Shown: positions 17,313 through 27,193, counted from the first letter of the stretch. The stretch is 64,000 nucleotides of DNA from Clostridia bacterium (GCA_017625035.1 JAGALX010000041.1:53006-117005); one strand, 5' to 3'. Notes: generated by a model from the sequence alone, not told the origin. Numbers and translations are program-made.

Positions 17313-19043
17313 TTATGCTTTTATAAGTTCTGCATCATATAATTTTTTATATTCTTTACAAGACACCAATAAATCAGCATGTTTTCCTTCTTGTATAATT
17401 TTTCCATTATCTATAAATAAAATTCTATCTGCATTTTTTATAGTAGATAGTCTATGTGCAATAATTAATATTGTATACTCTCTTTTTAAATTATCAATTG
17501 CCTTTTGAATTTGAAATTGAGTTTCATTATCCAAAGCTGATGTTGCTTCATCAAAAAGAATTATTTCTGTTTTTTGGATTAACGCTCTTGCAATAGCAAG
17601 TCTTTGTCTCTGCCCTCCAGATAGCATTACTCCACTTTCTCCAACTATTGTTTCATATTTTTCTGGCAAAGAATTGATAAAATCATCTAAATATACCATT
17701 TTGCATACATTAATCATTTCTTCATCCGTTAAATCTTTTTTTACCAATTTTAAATTATCCCTTATACTCATATTAAAAATATATGGATTTTGACTGATGA
17801 TAGTAATATTCCCTCTAATTGAATCCCTATCTAATTCTTTTATATTTATTCCATCAACTTTTATTTCACCATCATAATTATTATACATTTTACATAATAA
17901 TGAAAAAATTGTTGATTTCCCTACTCCACTTTTTCCTACAAAAGCCACTGTTTCTTTAGAGTTTATTTTAAAACTCATTTTGTTTAAAACGCTTTTCCCT
18001 TCTACATATGAAAAGCTCACATTTTTAAATTCAAAATTTCCATCAATTTCAGTTAAATGCTTAGTTCCAAATTTTTCTTTAGTAAATTTTGTATCGTCCA
18101 TAATAGAAAATACTCTTTCACAAGAAAGGTTAAATCCTTTTACTACTTTAAATAACTCACCACTATTTTTTATAAAATCTGTTACTTTAGACATAGAATT
18201 ATACAATACCAAACCTACCTCTATTGTAGCAAGAGCACTACGCACTAATAATATTATTAATACGATTAATAAAAATCTATATGCAAATATTGAATACCAA
18301 AATATCAAATCCCATATACGTTTTGTTCCATCTAATTCATATCTTTTCATATTTAAAGATTCTACTTTATTATTTAATATTTCGTTAAAACTAGCATATG
18401 CATTCAACATCTTTATGTCTTTTGACCCTCTTACAATTTCACTTATAAAACTTGTTGTTCTTTCATTTTCTTCTTTAAAAGATTTTTCCTTTTGTGAATA
18501 TTTTTTTTCTTTCTTTAAAGCTATAAAAAATATTATTATTGTACATATAATAAAATATATAAATGCATATTTATTCAAAATAAATATTGTTATATAAATT
18601 CCTATATCAGATAATAACTGTCCTAATACAGATAAAAAATCTTTAAAAGATGTTGCTAAATTATTTGTATCGTTTGTTATTCTTTGAATAAATAATCCTG
18701 AACTATTTTTATCTAAACATTCATTTTCTATTTTTAAAATTTCTTCACTTAAATCAGACTGTAATCCTTTAAATAAATTTTTATATATTTTTTGATAACA
18801 TCCATTTAAAAAATAATATATAGTATTATGCGATAATTCTATAACAAAAACTATAATTCCTGTAATTAATAGACCTAACATATCATTATCTGTTAATTTA
18901 ATTATTAACTTTGCACTTACTAGTATTACAGAAATTCTTATGGCTATAAATACTATATTAAAGATAATTGATCTTATAATTAAACTTTTATCTTTTTTTG
19001 CATATTGCCATAACTTTTTGAAGTTAGTCAAAAATAATTTCAT
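17313..19043 (-). CDS. ABC transporter, fused permease and ATPase
   Basis: 576 residues, a half-transporter of the exporter type. Six membrane helices in the first 310 residues, then the ATPase: Walker A GKSGVGKST (about 362-370), Q-loop TIISQNPYIF, signature LSGGQRQRLAIARAL (about 474-488), Walker B IILFDEATSALD and the H-loop IIAHRLSTI. Such proteins work as homodimers or with a partner; no second half is next to it, so a homodimer is likely. Substrate unknown (lipid, drug or peptide). ATG 19043 has GGGGAGAA upstream. Confidence 0.9.
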   Translation of the reverse strand: MKLFLTNFKKLWQYAKKDKSLIIRSIIFNIVFIAIRISVILVSAKLIIKLTDNDMLGLLITGIIVFVIELSHNTIYYFLNGCYQKIYKNLFKGLQSDLSEEILKIENECLDKNSSGLFIQRITNDTNNLATSFKDFLSVLGQLLSDIGIYITIFILNKYAFIYFIICTIIIFFIALKKEKKYSQKEKSFKEENERTTSFISEIVRGSKDIKMLNAYASFNEILNNKVESLNMKRYELDGTKRIWDLIFWYSIFAYRFLLIVLIILLVRSALATIEVGLVLYNSMSKVTDFIKNSGELFKVVKGFNLSCERVFSIMDDTKFTKEKFGTKHLTEIDGNFEFKNVSFSYVEGKSVLNKMSFKINSKETVAFVGKSGVGKSTIFSLLCKMYNNYDGEIKVDGINIKELDRDSIRGNITIISQNPYIFNMSIRDNLKLVKKDLTDEEMINVCKMVYLDDFINSLPEKYETIVGESGVMLSGGQRQRLAIARALIQKTEIILFDEATSALDNETQFQIQKAIDNLKREYTILIIAHRLSTIKNADRILFIDNGKIIQEGKHADLLVSCKEYKKLYDAELIKA

Positions 19044-19089
19044 ACTGCTTTTCTCCCCTTAATTATATAATTTTTCAGATTTTCTTTTA

Positions 19090-19662
19090 TTATATCAAAA
19101 TTTTTTCAATCTCTAACCAATCATTTACTCTAATTATATTATTTTTTTCCAATTCCTCTTTTGAAATTTTTTCATTTCTAAACTCAGTAAATAATAATTT
19201 CTTTTCACAATTAATTAAATTTGTAGTTCTATCATCTATTCCTATATCAAATTTAATTTTACTTTTATCTGATATAAAAATAAAATTATTAGTATCAATA
19301 AATGGAAAAAAATGTTTTAAATATTCATATTTATATTTTAAATTATGTGCCGCATCAATCACATTTTCTTTCCAAACGTAAGCAGTAACAATATAAATTT
19401 CATAGTGCTCATTTAATTTTTTTATTGTTTCAACACAATCTGGCATAGGAGCAATAAATGAGCCATCTTCTTTTTTATATAAATTTTTAAATTGATATAT
19501 TTTTTTGAATTCTTCTTCTCTTCCTTTGATGAGACTTTGTCTAAAATGTCCATTTAATTTTTCAAAATCTACACCATCTAAAAATTCATCTAAAAACTCT
19601 GTAAATCTTCCGTTTACTATTACCTCGTCCATATCTATCATTATAGTTTTCATTGTGTTCAC
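19090..19662 (-). CDS. 5'(3')-deoxyribonucleotidase, NT5C-like
   Basis: 190 residues of the HAD superfamily: motif I IDMDEVIVNG (DxDE variant DMDEV, about 9-18), motif II IYIVTAYVWKE, motif III region KSKIKFDIGIDDRTTNL with the conserved DD. This arrangement fits NT5C-type phosphatases that remove the phosphate from dNMPs. GTG 19662 is nine bases after AAGGAGG, while the in-frame ATG at 19653 is too far, so GTG is the likely start. Lies 47 bases downstream of tcdA. Confidence 0.75.
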   Translation of the reverse strand: MNTMKTIMIDMDEVIVNGRFTEFLDEFLDGVDFEKLNGHFRQSLIKGREEEFKKIYQFKNLYKKEDGSFIAPMPDCVETIKKLNEHYEIYIVTAYVWKENVIDAAHNLKYKYEYLKHFFPFIDTNNFIFISDKSKIKFDIGIDDRTTNLINCEKKLLFTEFRNEKISKEELEKNNIIRVNDWLEIEKILI

Positions 19663-19709
19663 AAAATGCGCCTCCTTAAATTATTATATTTCAAACTACC
19701 TTATTAAAT

Positions 19710-20456
19710 TTATCTTATAAGATCATTTATTACTTCTCCTGCTATAATTAATCCTGCCACTGATGGAACAAAAGATATACTTCCTGGTGTATGCTTACGT
19801 GCTGTAAATTTTTCTTCATTTTCAGATAAATATTTATCACTTACTTGGCTGTTATTTATTACTTCATTTGGTTTTATTGGCTCTTCTTTTGAATAAAGTA
19901 CTTTAAGTTTTTTTATTCCTCTAGCTCTTAGCTCCTTTCTCATAACTTTTGCGAGTGGGCATATGCTTGTTTTATAAATATCTGTTACCTCGAATTTTGT
20001 TGCATCTAATTTATTTCCTGTTCCCATGCAAGATATTATCGGAATATTTAGTTTATTTGCTCTCATTACTAGCTCTATTTTTGCAGTTACTGTATCTATG
20101 CTATCTACAATATAATTTACAGTTTCATCGAAAATTTCTTTACTATTAGGCATGAAAAATTCTTCAATTATTTGTACATTAGCATTTGGATTTATTTCTA
20201 AAATCCTTTCCTTTGCAACTTGTACCTTTGATTTTCCTATTGTTTTTGTAGTTGCTATTATTTGCCTATTTAAATTGCTTTCACAAACCTCATCATTATC
20301 TACTAATATAAAACTACCAATTCCAGCTCTTACTAGACCTTCTACTACAAAAGAGCCTACTCCTCCGATTCCAAATATTGCTACTTTTGAATTTTGTAAT
20401 TTTTGTATTGCTTCTTTTCCTATTAATAATTCTGTTCTTGAAAATTGATTTGACAT
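19710..20456 (-). CDS. tcdA: tRNA threonylcarbamoyladenosine dehydratase
   Basis: About 248 residues. E1-like/ThiF fold: nucleotide loop FGIGGVGSFVVEGLVRAGIG (about 28-47), DNDEVCESNLNRQIIAT with the family Asn-x-x-Arg-Gln, and SCMGTGNKLDATKFEVTDI. TcdA (CsdL) cyclises t6A37 in tRNAs that read ANN codons. Two in-frame ATGs: 20465 touches the AAAGGA site, 20456 is nine bases away and starts MSNQFSRTELLIG as the family does, so I use 20456. Confidence 0.9.
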   Translation of the reverse strand: MSNQFSRTELLIGKEAIQKLQNSKVAIFGIGGVGSFVVEGLVRAGIGSFILVDNDEVCESNLNRQIIATTKTIGKSKVQVAKERILEINPNANVQIIEEFFMPNSKEIFDETVNYIVDSIDTVTAKIELVMRANKLNIPIISCMGTGNKLDATKFEVTDIYKTSICPLAKVMRKELRARGIKKLKVLYSKEEPIKPNEVINNSQVSDKYLSENEEKFTARKHTPGSISFVPSVAGLIIAGEVINDLIR

Positions 20457-20908
20457 TTTATTCATTCCTTTCTCATAAATTAGAATTATTTGATAAATAG
20501 TTACATATGTTTATTTGACAATAAATTTAATTTATTTATAAATTATAACCGATATAATTATAGTTTCAACTAAAAATTTTACTTTACATCTGATATTATG
20601 ATTATGTATCATTCTAACATGTTTTATATGATTTATCAATTTATAAACTTAATATCTTTTATAATTTTTTTTTAATATTGCTTATAATTTGCGTTTACTT
20701 TACAGAATTGCTTTTAACTTTTCACTGACGTAATTATTTTTTAATTTGTAATCTCTTTAAATAACATTTTTCATCCTAAATAGCAAAAATAATTTCCAGA
20801 AATTACCAGTTTATTTTTTTCAATTATGCACATCATAATGTTAGAAAAAGCAATAAAGTTTTTTCTAGAAATAAAGTTTATTATAACCAACAGGAGGTGA
20901 ACAAGATA
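20457..20908. other. Noncoding, very AT-rich spacer
   Basis: About 440 bases between tcdA and the spore-protein gene. I see no ORF with a ribosome site, no long inverted repeat and no known riboswitch. CATCATA at 20831-20837 fits a sigma-G -10 (CATnnTA), but no matching -35 was found at the right distance. Confidence 0.5.
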
Positions 20909-21112
20909 ATGGCATATTCAAGTAGAAATCAAAAAGTTGTTCCTGCTGCAAAAGATGCTTTAAACAAATTCAAATATGAAGTAGCTAGCGAAGTAGGTGT
21001 TAACTTAAAAGACGGATATAATGGTGATATATCAGCTAAAGACGCTGGTAAAATAGGTGGACAAATGGTTAGAAAAATGATCCAACAAGCTGAAGACAAC
21101 ATGACTAAATAA
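20909..21112 (+). CDS. Alpha/beta-type small acid-soluble spore protein
   Basis: 67 residues from ATG 20909; the upstream in-frame GTG lies inside the AGGAGGTGAA ribosome site. The sequence contains the germination-protease site region YEVASEVGVNLKDGY and the family C-terminal helix block AKDAGKIGGQMVRKMIQQAE. These proteins coat and protect spore DNA and are degraded at germination; they are made in the forespore under sigma-G. A strong terminator follows, so it is monocistronic. Confidence 0.95.
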   Translation: MAYSSRNQKVVPAAKDALNKFKYEVASEVGVNLKDGYNGDISAKDAGKIGGQMVRKMIQQAEDNMTK

Positions 21113-21198
21113 GTTTATTATTAGTTAATTTAATAATTTTATTCACTTTAGACAGGGATATTCTTCTTGGTTTTAAGTATTTGCTATTATCAAACAGT

Positions 21199-21246
21199 AG
21201 ATACATAAAGGCAGGGATTGTATCCCTGCCTTCATGTATCTTTTTG
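21199..21246 (+). terminator. Spore-protein gene terminator
   Basis: Arms AGATACATAAAGGCAGGGAT and its near-perfect complement around TGT, followed by TTTTT. One bulge position (AA against C). About 85 bases after the stop. Confidence 0.85.
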
Positions 21247-21281
21247 TCAATTAAATTTTAGAGATGGAAATAGATAAGAAG

Positions 21282-21360
21282 GGAGAAATTAGTAGGAAAA
21301 TGGGACGGAGAAATTCATTCATATAATTAATTTCTCTCCCCTTTTCCTACTAATTTCTCC
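21282..21360. repeat. Inverted repeat with GGGAC core
   Basis: Arms GGAGAAATTAGTAGGAAAA and TTTTCCTACTAATTTCTCC, with a second inner pair GGAGAAATT/AATTTCTC and a GGGACGG core. Sits just beyond the spoIVB stop. Probably another member of the GGGAC group, and could act as a terminator for spoIVB. Confidence 0.6.
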
Positions 21361-21379
21361 ATCCTTATTTTTTTCATTT

Positions 21380-22624
21380 CTATTGAACTGCCCTCATTTG
21401 CTTTATCATCAAATCACCAAATATAGCATATCCTGTAGTTGGATCTGATACAAGTACATTGGTTATGGCTCCTATAAACTTACCATTTTGTATAATTGGT
21501 GAACCACTCATTCCTTGAATTATTCCGCCTGTTTTTTCTAATAATTTTTCATCTGTTATTTTTATAAGCATACTTTTATTATCATAATTATTGCTTGTAT
21601 ATACTTTTTGTATTTCTATTTTATAATTTTCTTTTTTTCCTTCTTCTAATTCACAAATAATTTCGGCTTCTCCAGTTTTTATTTCACTTCTGAGCGCAAC
21701 TTCATATTCTTTGGTGTTTTTTAAATCTAAATTTCCTCTGTTTGAAACAAGACCAAATACTCCGAAGTTTGTATTTTTTTCTATTTCTCCGATTGTTACT
21801 CCGGAATCAATCGAACCTTTTATTTCACCAGGATTATTTTTTTCTCCTTTCTGTATTGCTATCAAATTACTTGTTACTAGCTCTCCATTTGCAATATCAA
21901 AAATACCTCCAGTATCAATATCTACAATTCCATGACCTAGTGCTGCAAAAGCTCCTGTTGATGGCTCGTAAAAAGTTAATGTTCCAACTCCTGCTGCTGC
22001 ATCTCTAACCCATAAACCTAATTTGTATTCATTAGTTTCGTTTTTTACTGGAGCTATACTTGTTGTTATGGTTTCATCATCTCTTACATATTTTATTTGT
22101 ATTTCTTTTCCATTAGACTTATTTACAACATCTACTAATTCATCTGTATTTTCAATTTTTTTATTGTTCATTTCTACTATCATATCACCTTCTTCAATTC
22201 CAGAATTTAGATATGGTTTATATTTTTGATTATCATCGCCTTCTATTTCAGACATTCCAACCACTAATACTCCTGATGTATACATTTTTACACCTATCAA
22301 ATTTCCTAATGGAACTACTTTTGTTTTTGGTATTACGTTTACATTTATTTCTTTAACTGGGATTGTTCCAAATAAATCTAAATTTAATTCAAAAGTTCCT
22401 GCTGTTTTATAAACATTTTCAGTATCATCTACACTAGTTGATGCTTGAATTATTTCTACATTACTGTTATTAGCTCTTTTTATATTTATTCCTGCAATAG
22501 TTCTTAAATTGAGCTCTTCTCCTTCGAAAATTATAATATTATTTGGTAATAATGTTATATTACAAATGTATATATATATAATTAATAGTATGGAAATTAT
22601 AAAAAATTGTTTTGTTTTTTTCAT
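21380..22624 (-). CDS. spoIVB: SpoIVB peptidase
   Basis: About 414 residues: N-terminal membrane helix (about 6-25), PDZ domain (about 105-180, PLGNLIGVKMYTSGVLVVGM, GIEEGDMIVEMNNKKI), then the S55 serine peptidase domain with catalytic-type His in FAALGHGIVDIDTG and Ser in IIQGMSGSPIIQNGKFIGA. SpoIVB is secreted from the forespore and sets off pro-sigma-K processing by cutting SpoIVFA; bofA, a partner in that checkpoint, is in this window at 34751. ATG 22624 is six bases after AGGTG and starts MKKTKQ. In many Clostridia spo0A follows spoIVB; here it does not. Confidence 0.95.
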   Translation of the reverse strand: MKKTKQFFIISILLIIYIYICNITLLPNNIIIFEGEELNLRTIAGINIKRANNSNVEIIQASTSVDDTENVYKTAGTFELNLDLFGTIPVKEINVNVIPKTKVVPLGNLIGVKMYTSGVLVVGMSEIEGDDNQKYKPYLNSGIEEGDMIVEMNNKKIENTDELVDVVNKSNGKEIQIKYVRDDETITTSIAPVKNETNEYKLGLWVRDAAAGVGTLTFYEPSTGAFAALGHGIVDIDTGGIFDIANGELVTSNLIAIQKGEKNNPGEIKGSIDSGVTIGEIEKNTNFGVFGLVSNRGNLDLKNTKEYEVALRSEIKTGEAEIICELEEGKKENYKIEIQKVYTSNNYDNKSMLIKITDEKLLEKTGGIIQGMSGSPIIQNGKFIGAITNVLVSDPTTGYAIFGDLMIKQMRAVQ

Positions 22625-22743
22625 ATTCATCACCTAAATATATGATAACCATTTTATAAAATCTTAGTCAGGAATTAGGAAGGATTTGGAAAATTTCACC
22701 TGGTAAATTTAAACGAAAAAATCGGAAACAGCGGAAAAGAAAA

Positions 22744-22822
22744 ACGAAAACAAAAATAAAGAAATTACACACTTTGGTTTTTGTAAAGTAAAATGTGTAA
22801 ATTTCTTTATATCTGTTTTCGT
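22744..22822. terminator. Long hairpin downstream of the 145-residue ORF
   Basis: Outer arms ACGAAAACA/TGTTTTCGT and inner arms AAAGAAATTACACA / TGTGTAAATTTCTTT, with T runs on both sides (TTTTTCTTTT on the minus strand, TTTTTTT on the plus). About 85 bases beyond the stop at 22907. Confidence 0.6.
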
Positions 22823-22906
22823 AATTTTTTTATAATTTTTGTGAGTTCTCAGTAAGTGTTTCTCTCGTTCCACGATTTATAGGTTGAATTTTTCGGTTAG
22901 TATTTC

Positions 22907-23344
22907 TTATAAATATTTTTTTAAAGTTTCAACACTATCTTCTTGCATTGCTACGAAATCGTCTAATATTTGTCTTACATTTTCATTTAAATCATTATGT
23001 TGATTTTGGTTTTGTAATCTTACACCTTCTATTATTCCCATGTTTGTTCCTTGTACCAATAATTCAGATATTTTTTCATTACTTTGATCTTTCATTGTTT
23101 TCATTTGTATTCCATACCATGTCATGGCTTTATTCATCGCATTTGTTGAATGTGGCTCTTTTATTGAATATTTATCGTATTCTGCAGTTACTCTTTCTGA
23201 TATGTTTTTGTATTTTCTATATTCGCCATCTAAAACTTGTTTAAAAGTTTGATCTCCTACTTTGTCGTATACAAACATAATTGCGTCCATTCCCATTGTT
23301 GCACCTTTGTTAATTTCATCTAAAACATTTACATTATTGTCCAT
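22907..23344 (-). CDS. Hypothetical helical protein
   Basis: 145 residues, no membrane helix and no signal peptide. The sequence is nearly all helix-forming and could make a four-helix bundle: ATMGMDAIMFVYDKVGDQTF, DGEYRKYKNISERVTAEYDK, AMNKAMTWYGIQMKTMKDQS, NEKISELLVQGTNMGIIEGV. This recalls ferritin-like DUF families of spore formers, but the metal-binding Glu/His pattern is not convincing. ATG 23344 has AGGAGG upstream. It stands alone with its own hairpin terminator, near spoIVB and the spore protein; a sporulation link is only contextual. Confidence 0.65.
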   Translation of the reverse strand: MDNNVNVLDEINKGATMGMDAIMFVYDKVGDQTFKQVLDGEYRKYKNISERVTAEYDKYSIKEPHSTNAMNKAMTWYGIQMKTMKDQSNEKISELLVQGTNMGIIEGVRLQNQNQHNDLNENVRQILDDFVAMQEDSVETLKKYL

Positions 23345-23466
23345 AAATTTCCTCCTGATTTTTATTGTTCGAGAATAGTATGTTCAATTTTTGGAATTTT
23401 ATTTATGATTTATTAACTTTTTAAATTATTATTAATTTTTGATTTTAAACAAAAATGCTATTAAGG

Positions 23467-23520
23467 TCTGTCCCAATTTCCCAAATTTGGGAAATTAGAA
23501 CCGTCCCCTTTTCCCTTTTC
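23467..23520 (-). repeat. Dispersed GGGAC-type repeat after the helicase gene
   Basis: Carries GTCCCAATTTCCCAAATTTG, a GGGAAATT return arm and ACCGTCCCCTTTTCCC. Nearly identical to 6591-6641. Lies directly after the helicase stop at 23527. Confidence 0.75.
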
Positions 23521-23526
23521 CTTTTT

Positions 23527-26172
23527 TTATTTCCAATCTGCCATTTTTTGTTTTCTTGAGATTTTGTCTTTTAGGTCCAGATTTTGCATTCTGGCTTTTA
23601 GTAATTCTTTTCTTCCTTCTGCACTTTTCGTGTAGATTAGCTCTACTTTACCTATTTTCTTCATCCAGATATTTACAAATCCTTGGGCATTTTCTTTGTT
23701 GTTTGAAAATACTTTTGGTATATTGTAGTATCTTGAAATATTGCTTCTTTTTGTTGATATTATATATCTTTGACTTTGTGTTTTTGAGAAAATTTCTGTT
23801 AGTGCAGTTATAAATAAGTTGCTTTCTTGCAAAGGTGCTCCTTCTATCCATGCTGAAACTGTTTGATTTATACTTTGAGTTTTTATTTTGATTTTAGATT
23901 GCGGAGTTTTTATTAGTCTATATTTAGTTAATGCTTCCAATAACACTTCTGATATTGCTTTTACTGTTTCTGAGGAATTTGATAACCTTTTTATTTTTCT
24001 TATTTTTGAAACTATATATATTATAAATCCTGTGCCTACTATAAATGTTAAAGGTCTTGGTAATATTCCAAAAATAAACATTAGCACTAAAATTACTGCA
24101 ATTATTATACAAATAATTAAGCTTTTAGAAACAAGCCATTCTGATTTAAATGCTTCTACTTCTTCCATTTCTAGTTCTTCTGTCATTTGCATATTGTCAG
24201 ATTTATTTTCAACTGCATTTTGCCAATTTTGAAACATTTTTGCTCTATCATTAGATGTATTTGCCATAAATGAATTTAAGTTATTTACTTTTTCTGCTGA
24301 AAATGGGCTTGCAAAATTTCCTAATCTTTCTAAACCATTAGATACATATGAATTACAATATCCAATTCCTGTAAAAGATTTAAATCTTCTTTTTAATAAA
24401 TTTAAATCTGCATTTTCTATATTAGAGTTTCCATCTAAAGTATCACAAACACAAACCAAATGCCAGATATTTGCTGTTTTATTTGGGTTAGAATTTACTC
24501 TTATTGCTCTACCTCTCATTTGGTTTGATAACATATATGAACCAACAAATGTCGCAAGAATCAAACTATTTATACTAGGCTCGTCCCAGCCTTCTCCAAG
24601 TAGAGATTTTGTTCCTACTATTAACTGAATTTCTCCTACTTCAAATAATTTTGAAATACAATTCATTACATCATTTCTTATTGCTTCTGGCATATCTACT
24701 TCTACATAATTTTCATTCATTACAAATGGTTTAAATTTTAATTTGTCTGCATTTAAGCCTCTTGAATAGCATAAGCCATATAAATTTTCAGCTTTTGATT
24801 TTGGCAGAATAAATAAACTACCTGTAAGAACTGCCATATTTAGCTCTGGATGATTTTGAGTTACCATTTTAAATATAGGCAGTACTCCAATTTTATCTAT
24901 TTCTATATTCTCAGTTGCCAAATATTCTTTACGAATATAATCTGTTAAAACTACCATTCTCATATCTTGTTTTAAATTGTTTAGCTCTATATCTATAATT
25001 TTTGATATACTATTTAGTTTTCCCAAACTATTTACAAAATATTTTTGAATTGTTTTATTATCTATTAAAGAAACATTTTTCTTTTCTATTGCACCAATTT
25101 GATTTAATCTTTTTTCGTACCCTAATAATATTTCTTCATAATTTTCATAATTTTTTCTATCTTTTACTAAAACATTTTTTAATAAAATTTCAAACCATGA
25201 TAAATCAAATTTTGGAATTTTTTTGTTATGACCAAGTACACTTATATGAGAATTTGCAATATTCCTTTTTGCATGATTTAAAAATACAAGCATACTACTG
25301 TAATACTCTGGATTTTCTAATATTTGTTCATCATATTGATATGGATTTTGTATGAATTTGTGATTATAAATTGCATCTATAAAATTTGTATCACTTTTCA
25401 TTTCATTTATAATTTCATTTAATTTTATATCATAATTTTTTATATTTTGTATTTCACTATCTGTTGGATAATTGAAATATATATAGTCTTGATGTGGACA
25501 TAAGTTTTTTGCTTTTACAAGCTCTGGTACAGAAATTTCACAATCTATTTCACCACATAAAGATGTATAATTTGCCCATATATTTGGCTCTACATCATAT
25601 GGTGGTGTTGCTGTAAGAGCTATTAATTTAATATTTCCTAATGCTTGTACTACATCATTTAAACTTTTCCACCATTCGCTTTTTAAGTGATGTGCTTCAT
25701 CTAAAACTAGTGTTGTTATTTTTTTAGCTTTTAGCTCTGAAATTATGTCATAAACTTTTATTTCTTCATCAGTTACATTTATTTCTTCTTTTTCTACTGA
25801 ATCATCTGTATCATCTATTTTTTCTCTGATTTTTTTTCTTTTATAAGCATAATGTAGTGCTTGATATGTAACAACATTGAAATATTTTAAATTATATATG
25901 TCTGTACTAATCCAGTCTGGAACTTCTTGTAAATCTGTAAATGATGATAAAAATTTAGTAATCCATTGCTTTTTTATTGTTACAGTTGGTGCAAAAATTA
26001 TAACTGGATTTGCAAGTCTTCTTGATAGTTCTAGCCCTAGAATTGTTTTTCCAGATCCTGGGGCTGCAACTACATTTATTTTTCCATCTTTTAAGAATTT
26101 ATCTGCTTCTTTTAAAACTCTATCTTGGTATGGTCTCCAAGGATATTTAAATTTTATTGTACTGTCAAACAT
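23527..26172 (-). CDS. DEAH-box SF2 helicase with two membrane helices
   Basis: 881 residues. N-terminal helicase domain with Q-like PWRPYQDRVL, Walker A VAAPGSGKTILGLEL (about 35-49), DEAH box TTLVLDEAHHLKSEWW (about 153-168), motif III LIALTATPPYD; a second RecA-like domain with LLGEGWDEPSINSLIL and motif VI SNQMRGRAIRVN (about 545-580). A hairpin of two hydrophobic helices (about 685-730, IICIIIAVILVLMFIFGI and TFIVGTGFIIYIVSKI) then splits off a C-terminal soluble domain of about 150 residues with no recognised fold. A helicase anchored in the membrane is unusual. ATG 26172 has AAAGGAG upstream. It stands alone, not in a visible restriction or defence operon. Role unknown. Confidence 0.85.
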   Translation of the reverse strand: MFDSTIKFKYPWRPYQDRVLKEADKFLKDGKINVVAAPGSGKTILGLELSRRLANPVIIFAPTVTIKKQWITKFLSSFTDLQEVPDWISTDIYNLKYFNVVTYQALHYAYKRKKIREKIDDTDDSVEKEEINVTDEEIKVYDIISELKAKKITTLVLDEAHHLKSEWWKSLNDVVQALGNIKLIALTATPPYDVEPNIWANYTSLCGEIDCEISVPELVKAKNLCPHQDYIYFNYPTDSEIQNIKNYDIKLNEIINEMKSDTNFIDAIYNHKFIQNPYQYDEQILENPEYYSSMLVFLNHAKRNIANSHISVLGHNKKIPKFDLSWFEILLKNVLVKDRKNYENYEEILLGYEKRLNQIGAIEKKNVSLIDNKTIQKYFVNSLGKLNSISKIIDIELNNLKQDMRMVVLTDYIRKEYLATENIEIDKIGVLPIFKMVTQNHPELNMAVLTGSLFILPKSKAENLYGLCYSRGLNADKLKFKPFVMNENYVEVDMPEAIRNDVMNCISKLFEVGEIQLIVGTKSLLGEGWDEPSINSLILATFVGSYMLSNQMRGRAIRVNSNPNKTANIWHLVCVCDTLDGNSNIENADLNLLKRRFKSFTGIGYCNSYVSNGLERLGNFASPFSAEKVNNLNSFMANTSNDRAKMFQNWQNAVENKSDNMQMTEELEMEEVEAFKSEWLVSKSLIICIIIAVILVLMFIFGILPRPLTFIVGTGFIIYIVSKIRKIKRLSNSSETVKAISEVLLEALTKYRLIKTPQSKIKIKTQSINQTVSAWIEGAPLQESNLFITALTEIFSKTQSQRYIISTKRSNISRYYNIPKVFSNNKENAQGFVNIWMKKIGKVELIYTKSAEGRKELLKARMQNLDLKDKISRKQKMADWK

Positions 26173-26259
26173 AATTTTTTTCTCCTTTAATTATCTTAAA
26201 TTTTAACAATTCTAATTTTAATTGTCAATTTTGAAATCATGTCAATTGATTATCTATTT

Positions 26260-27003
26260 TTAATATTCCACTTTAACCAAAAACAAGCCGTTTGGAGGCA
26301 AAGTTTTTCCTGCAAGTTTTCTATCACCTTTAGTTATTATATCTGGAATTTCTTCTGGTTTAATTTTTCCCATTCCTACATCTACCATAGTTCCAGCAAT
26401 TATTCTTACCATATTATATAAAAATCCATTTCCTGTTAATTCTATATATATTCTTCCATCATCTGCATTTTTAACTTCAGCAAAATAAATTGTTCTAACA
26501 CTACTTTTGCTACTTGTTCCACTTGCTTTGAAACCTTTAAAATCATGTTCTCCTTCAAAATATTTTACTGCTTTTTGCATTGAATTAACATCTAATTTTA
26601 CTGGCATATGATATTCAAAATTTCTATATATTGCACTTTCACACTCGTTGTTATTTATTATGTATCTGTATGTTTTTCTTTTACAAGTATATCTGCTATG
26701 AAATCTTTCATCAACTTCTTCTGCGTTTTTTATTCTTACAGATTTTTTTAGTTTTGTATTTAGTGCTAATGCAAATTTTTCTATTGGAATACTTTCGTTA
26801 TTTGTTTTAAAATTTGCAACTTGTCCTAAAGCATGTACACCTGCATCAGTTCTTCCTGATGCTATTAAATCGATGTTTTCTTCTCCGGTTAGAGATTCTA
26901 TTGCTCTTTCTATTTCTCCTTGTATATTTAATTTTGTTGGCTGTTTTTGCCAACCATTAAAATCTTTTCCGTCGTATTCGATTGTTAAACGTATGTTTCT
27001 CAT
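26260..27003 (-). CDS. truA: tRNA pseudouridine(38-40) synthase
   Basis: 247 residues beginning MRNIRLTIEYDGKDFNGWQK. Catalytic Asp in SGRTDAGVHALGQVANF (about 50-66), RRKTYRYII-like CKRKTYRYIINN, and the C-terminal block GNGFLYNMVRIIAGTMVDVG. TruA makes pseudouridine at positions 38-40 of the anticodon arm. ATG 27003 has AAAGGAG upstream. Monocistronic as far as can be seen; the next gene on the right is divergent. Confidence 0.95.
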   Translation of the reverse strand: MRNIRLTIEYDGKDFNGWQKQPTKLNIQGEIERAIESLTGEENIDLIASGRTDAGVHALGQVANFKTNNESIPIEKFALALNTKLKKSVRIKNAEEVDERFHSRYTCKRKTYRYIINNNECESAIYRNFEYHMPVKLDVNSMQKAVKYFEGEHDFKGFKASGTSSKSSVRTIYFAEVKNADDGRIYIELTGNGFLYNMVRIIAGTMVDVGMGKIKPEEIPDIITKGDRKLAGKTLPPNGLFLVKVEY

Positions 27004-27193
27004 TTTGGCTCCTTTTTTTGGTATTTGATATTTTTATAGTATTATATAAGATTTTTTGTGGTTTTTGAAGGGATTTTCGTAGATTTTTCTTAAAAAAAAT
27101 GTTTGTTTTATGTTAACTTTTTATGGAGTAAGTATTACAATTGAATTATGCACCTATGTGTATATATACTTTTTTAAAGGAGGTCATATTATT

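Noticed and set aside
20800..20840. Sigma-G promoter of the spore-protein gene
   Set aside because: A -10-like CATCATA is present, but no GNATR-type -35 at the proper spacing, so it is not listed as a promoter.
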